Source: Limiplasma sp045540635 (GTDB lineage: Bacteria > Bacillota > Clostridia > Christensenellales > Aristaeellaceae). From it: a DNA stretch of 15,927 nucleotides. Below the pieces are notes generated by a model. It saw only the letters and a program-made list of their open reading frames with translations. It did no database searches and was not told the origin of the DNA. The stretch spans positions 1 to 15,927 of the forward strand of contig JAZQHO010000056.1 of NCBI GenBank assembly GCA_045540635.1, written 5' to 3'. Position numbers and translations under genes: made by a program. Below are positions 13,923-15,927 of the stretch, one piece after another; within the stretch, counting starts at the first letter, position 1; the number at the start of each line of letters is the position of its first letter.

Positions 13923-15927
13923 ATGCCAATCGAGATCGCACGTCATGCAGGTTTTTGCATGGGCGTACGCCGTGCTGTTGACGAGGCACAAAAAGCGGCG
14001 GAAAGCGGCAAAAGCATTGTTACCTTTGGTGAACTGGTGCACAACCCGCAAGTGATCGAGAAAATGGAATCCATTGGCATCGTAGCCGTTCATGATGTAG
14101 AGGAAACGCGAGGCAAAACGGTTATTATCCGTAGCCACGGCATTTCGCCGAAGATCGCGGATCAACTCAGCCAAACCGCAGAAAGTGTTATCGATCTTAC
14201 CTGTCCCTTTGTGGCCAGGCTCCATCAGGTGGTTGCCAAGTACAGTGCAGACGGTTCCCCCGTTGTGCTGGTAGGTCAGGCCGATCACCCGGAAGTGATC
14301 GGCACTGTCGGTTTTGCAAAGGGAGAGGTTTACACCGTTTACACTCCTCAGGAGGCGCTTTCCCTGCCCTGTCTGGAGCGTGCGCTGGCGGTTTCTCAAA
14401 CCACCTTTCCCCGCGAGCGCTGGGAGGAGATCCTCCTTGCGCTGCATCAAAGAGTGAAGGATCTCTCTGTGCAGGATACCATCTGCACCGCCACCGTGCT
14501 GCGGCAGACCGAGGCAAGGCGTCTCAGCGGTCAGGTGGATGCCATGCTTGTGGTGGGCGGCAGAAACAGCGCCAATACCCGCAAGCTGTACGAGACCTGC
14601 AAAAGCATTTGCAGCCGTACCCTCATGGTAGAGCGCGCGGCGGACATCCCGCCGGGCTTTGCAAATATCCATTCGGAATTCATTGGAATCACGGCCGGTG
14701 CCAGTACACCGGACGGGTTACTTAAGGAGGTAGTCACACGTATGACTGACAAGGAAGTATTGAACCAGCAGCTTTCCACTGAGGAGGCGGAGAACAGCAG
14801 CTTTATGGCTGACGTGGAAGCGACTCTGGTCAAAATCAGACCCGGACAGACCGTTACCGGCACTGTCGTGCTCGTTACTGAGGACGAAGTGTGCGTTAAC
14901 ATCGGTTACAAGTCCGACGGCCTGATCAAGCGCGAAGATCTGGTTACTCAGGATGTCGGCATGGGCGACGAAATCGAAGTGGAGGTCGTCAAGGTGAATG
15001 ACGGCGACGGCAATGTATTGCTGTCTCAGCGCAACATCCTGAACCGCAAGGCCTTCGCCGAGCTTGTCGAGAAGTACAACAACGGCGAGTATGTCGAAGC
15101 TACCGGCGAAAAGGTCGTCAAGGGCGGCCTCACCTGCAGCATCAACGGCATCCGTGCTTTTGTGCCTGCCTCTCAGCTTGCCAACCGCTTTGTTGAGAAT
15201 ATCAACGAGTTCGTCGGCCAGCCCCTCAAGCTCAAGATCATCGAGCTGGACGAGCAGAAGAAGCGCGTAGTGGCCAGCCGTCGTGCTGTCATCCGCGAAG
15301 AAAGCGCTGCCAAGAAGGCAGAAGCTTGGGAGAAGCTCGTTGCGGGCGAAGTTGTCAAGGGCACCGTTCGCCGTCTGACCGATTTCGGTGCTTTCGTAGA
15401 CCTGGGCGGCGTGGATGGCCTCATCCATGTTACCGACCTGAGCTGGGCTCATGTGAAGCATCCCTCCGAAGTCGTTGCTCCCGATCAGGAAGTTGAAGTC
15501 AAGATCAAGTCCATCGATCGCGAGCGCGAGCGCATCCAGCTGAGCATCAAGGAACTGCAGCCCAAGCCCTGGGATGTGGCTCCCGAGAAGTACCCCGCTG
15601 ATTCTGTTGTGACCGGTAAGGTCGTCCGCATCACCACCTTCGGCGCTTTCGTTGAGCTCGAGCCCGGCATCGACGGCCTGGTTCACATCTCCCAGTGCGC
15701 CGCTACCCGCATCCAGAAGGTTGAAGACGCTGTAAACGTCGGCGATGAAGTGACCGTGAAGGTTCTCAACATCGATCCCGAAGCCAAGCGCATCAGCCTC
15801 AGCATCCGCGCTCTGCTGGAGCCCGAAGTGGCCCCCGTGGAAGAAGTGGTGGAAGAGCCTGTGTACGACAACGGTGAGGAAGCCGTTGCTGTGGACATCG
15901 AAGCTTACGCTGCTGAAGTCGGAGGCC
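13923..15927 (+). CDS. ispH/rpsA: Fused IspH (HMBPP reductase) and ribosomal protein S1, 3' end outside window
   Basis: Residues 1 to about 273 are IspH, the [4Fe-4S] enzyme of the last step of the MEP isoprenoid pathway. The cluster cysteines are C12 (GFCMGV), C94 (DLTCPFV) and C188 (TICTATV). Substrate-site motifs are HNPQV (H40), HPEV (H122, E124), SQTT, RNSANTRKL (S216, N218) and GITAGASTPD. After a short linker come four S1 (OB-fold RNA-binding) domains near residues 303-370, 389-455, 474-545 and 559-632, the last two with FGAFV and DGLIHV/DGLVHIS. An acidic tail follows. The S1 part resembles the short Firmicutes S1. The frame is open to the window end with no stop. The start has AAGGA eight bases upstream. 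IspH-S1 fusions are known in Clostridia. An intact ribosome site and ATG lie at the junction. Confidence 0.95.
   Translation, partial: MPIEIARHAGFCMGVRRAVDEAQKAAESGKSIVTFGELVHNPQVIEKMESIGIVAVHDVEETRGKTVIIRSHGISPKIADQLSQTAESVIDLTCPFVARLHQVVAKYSADGSPVVLVGQADHPEVIGTVGFAKGEVYTVYTPQEALSLPCLERALAVSQTTFPRERWEEILLALHQRVKDLSVQDTICTATVLRQTEARRLSGQVDAMLVVGGRNSANTRKLYETCKSICSRTLMVERAADIPPGFANIHSEFIGITAGASTPDGLLKEVVTRMTDKEVLNQQLSTEEAENSSFMADVEATLVKIRPGQTVTGTVVLVTEDEVCVNIGYKSDGLIKREDLVTQDVGMGDEIEVEVVKVNDGDGNVLLSQRNILNRKAFAELVEKYNNGEYVEATGEKVVKGGLTCSINGIRAFVPASQLANRFVENINEFVGQPLKLKIIELDEQKKRVVASRRAVIREESAAKKAEAWEKLVAGEVVKGTVRRLTDFGAFVDLGGVDGLIHVTDLSWAHVKHPSEVVAPDQEVEVKIKSIDRERERIQLSIKELQPKPWDVAPEKYPADSVVTGKVVRITTFGAFVELEPGIDGLVHISQCAATRIQKVEDAVNVGDEVTVKVLNIDPEAKRISLSIRALLEPEVAPVEEVVEEPVYDNGEEAVAVDIEAYAAEVGG
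14724..14744 (+). promoter_or_regulatory. Internal Shine-Dalgarno and ATG at the IspH/S1 junction
   Basis: AAGGAGG (14724-14730) lies 11 bases before an in-frame ATG (14742-14744) that begins MTDKEVLNQQ, exactly where the IspH domain ends and S1 begins. It is one of the strongest Shine-Dalgarno matches in the window, yet it lies inside a continuous reading frame. This could yield free S1 in addition to the IspH-S1 fusion. Whether it is used is inference. Confidence 0.6.

Overview
This window is a housekeeping segment of a Gram-positive, Clostridia-type chromosome. Gene order, moderately high GC, strong AGGAGG-type ribosome binding sites, an IspH-S1 fusion and a SpoIID-family lipoprotein all point to the class Clostridia. 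My best guess is the Oscillospiraceae/Ruminococcaceae (relatives of Faecalibacterium, Gemmiger or Subdoligranulum), but this rests on overall impression, not on a search. Every convincing gene is on the + strand. I see no mobile element, CRISPR array, tRNA or rRNA gene.

Region 1 (1-5133) is a tight translation and RNA-maturation operon: infB (5' end outside the window), rbfA, nrnA-type DHH phosphoesterase, truB and ribF. The first four genes overlap at their ends, which implies translational coupling. The order matches the Bacillus infB-rbfA-truB-ribF-rpsO-pnp region with nrnA added. RibF keeps its FAD-synthetase half but appears to have lost a recognisable riboflavin-kinase half.

Region 2 (5134-9924) starts with a good sigma-A promoter and a folded leader, followed by rpsO, an intrinsic terminator, a hairpin-rich pnp leader, pnp, another terminator hairpin, an M16 zinc peptidase, and a DUF3267 membrane protein with an HExxH motif. 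The last two are translationally coupled. A 12-bp terminator-like inverted repeat closes the block, and its 3' arm contains the ribosome binding site of the next gene.

Region 3 (9989-12159) holds a SpoIID/LytB-family lipoprotein and a two-domain NadR enzyme for nicotinamide riboside salvage.

Region 4 (12160-15927) holds a perfect-consensus promoter (TTGACA-N17-TATAAT) driving a roughly 190-nt rod-shaped RNA that I call 6S RNA, then its terminator. Next come a fused cytidylate kinase/1-acylglycerol-3-phosphate acyltransferase and a fused IspH/ribosomal protein S1 that runs off the 3' edge. An intact Shine-Dalgarno and ATG sit at the IspH/S1 junction.

Taken together the genes serve translation initiation, ribosome and RNA maturation and decay, cofactor supply (FAD, NAD), CTP and phospholipid precursors, and isoprenoid synthesis. 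I did not find an unknown multi-gene system. The most interesting points are regulatory or architectural: the 6S gene directly ahead of cmk, the two domain fusions, the internal start for S1, the degenerate RibF kinase half, and the ribosome binding site buried in a terminator stem.
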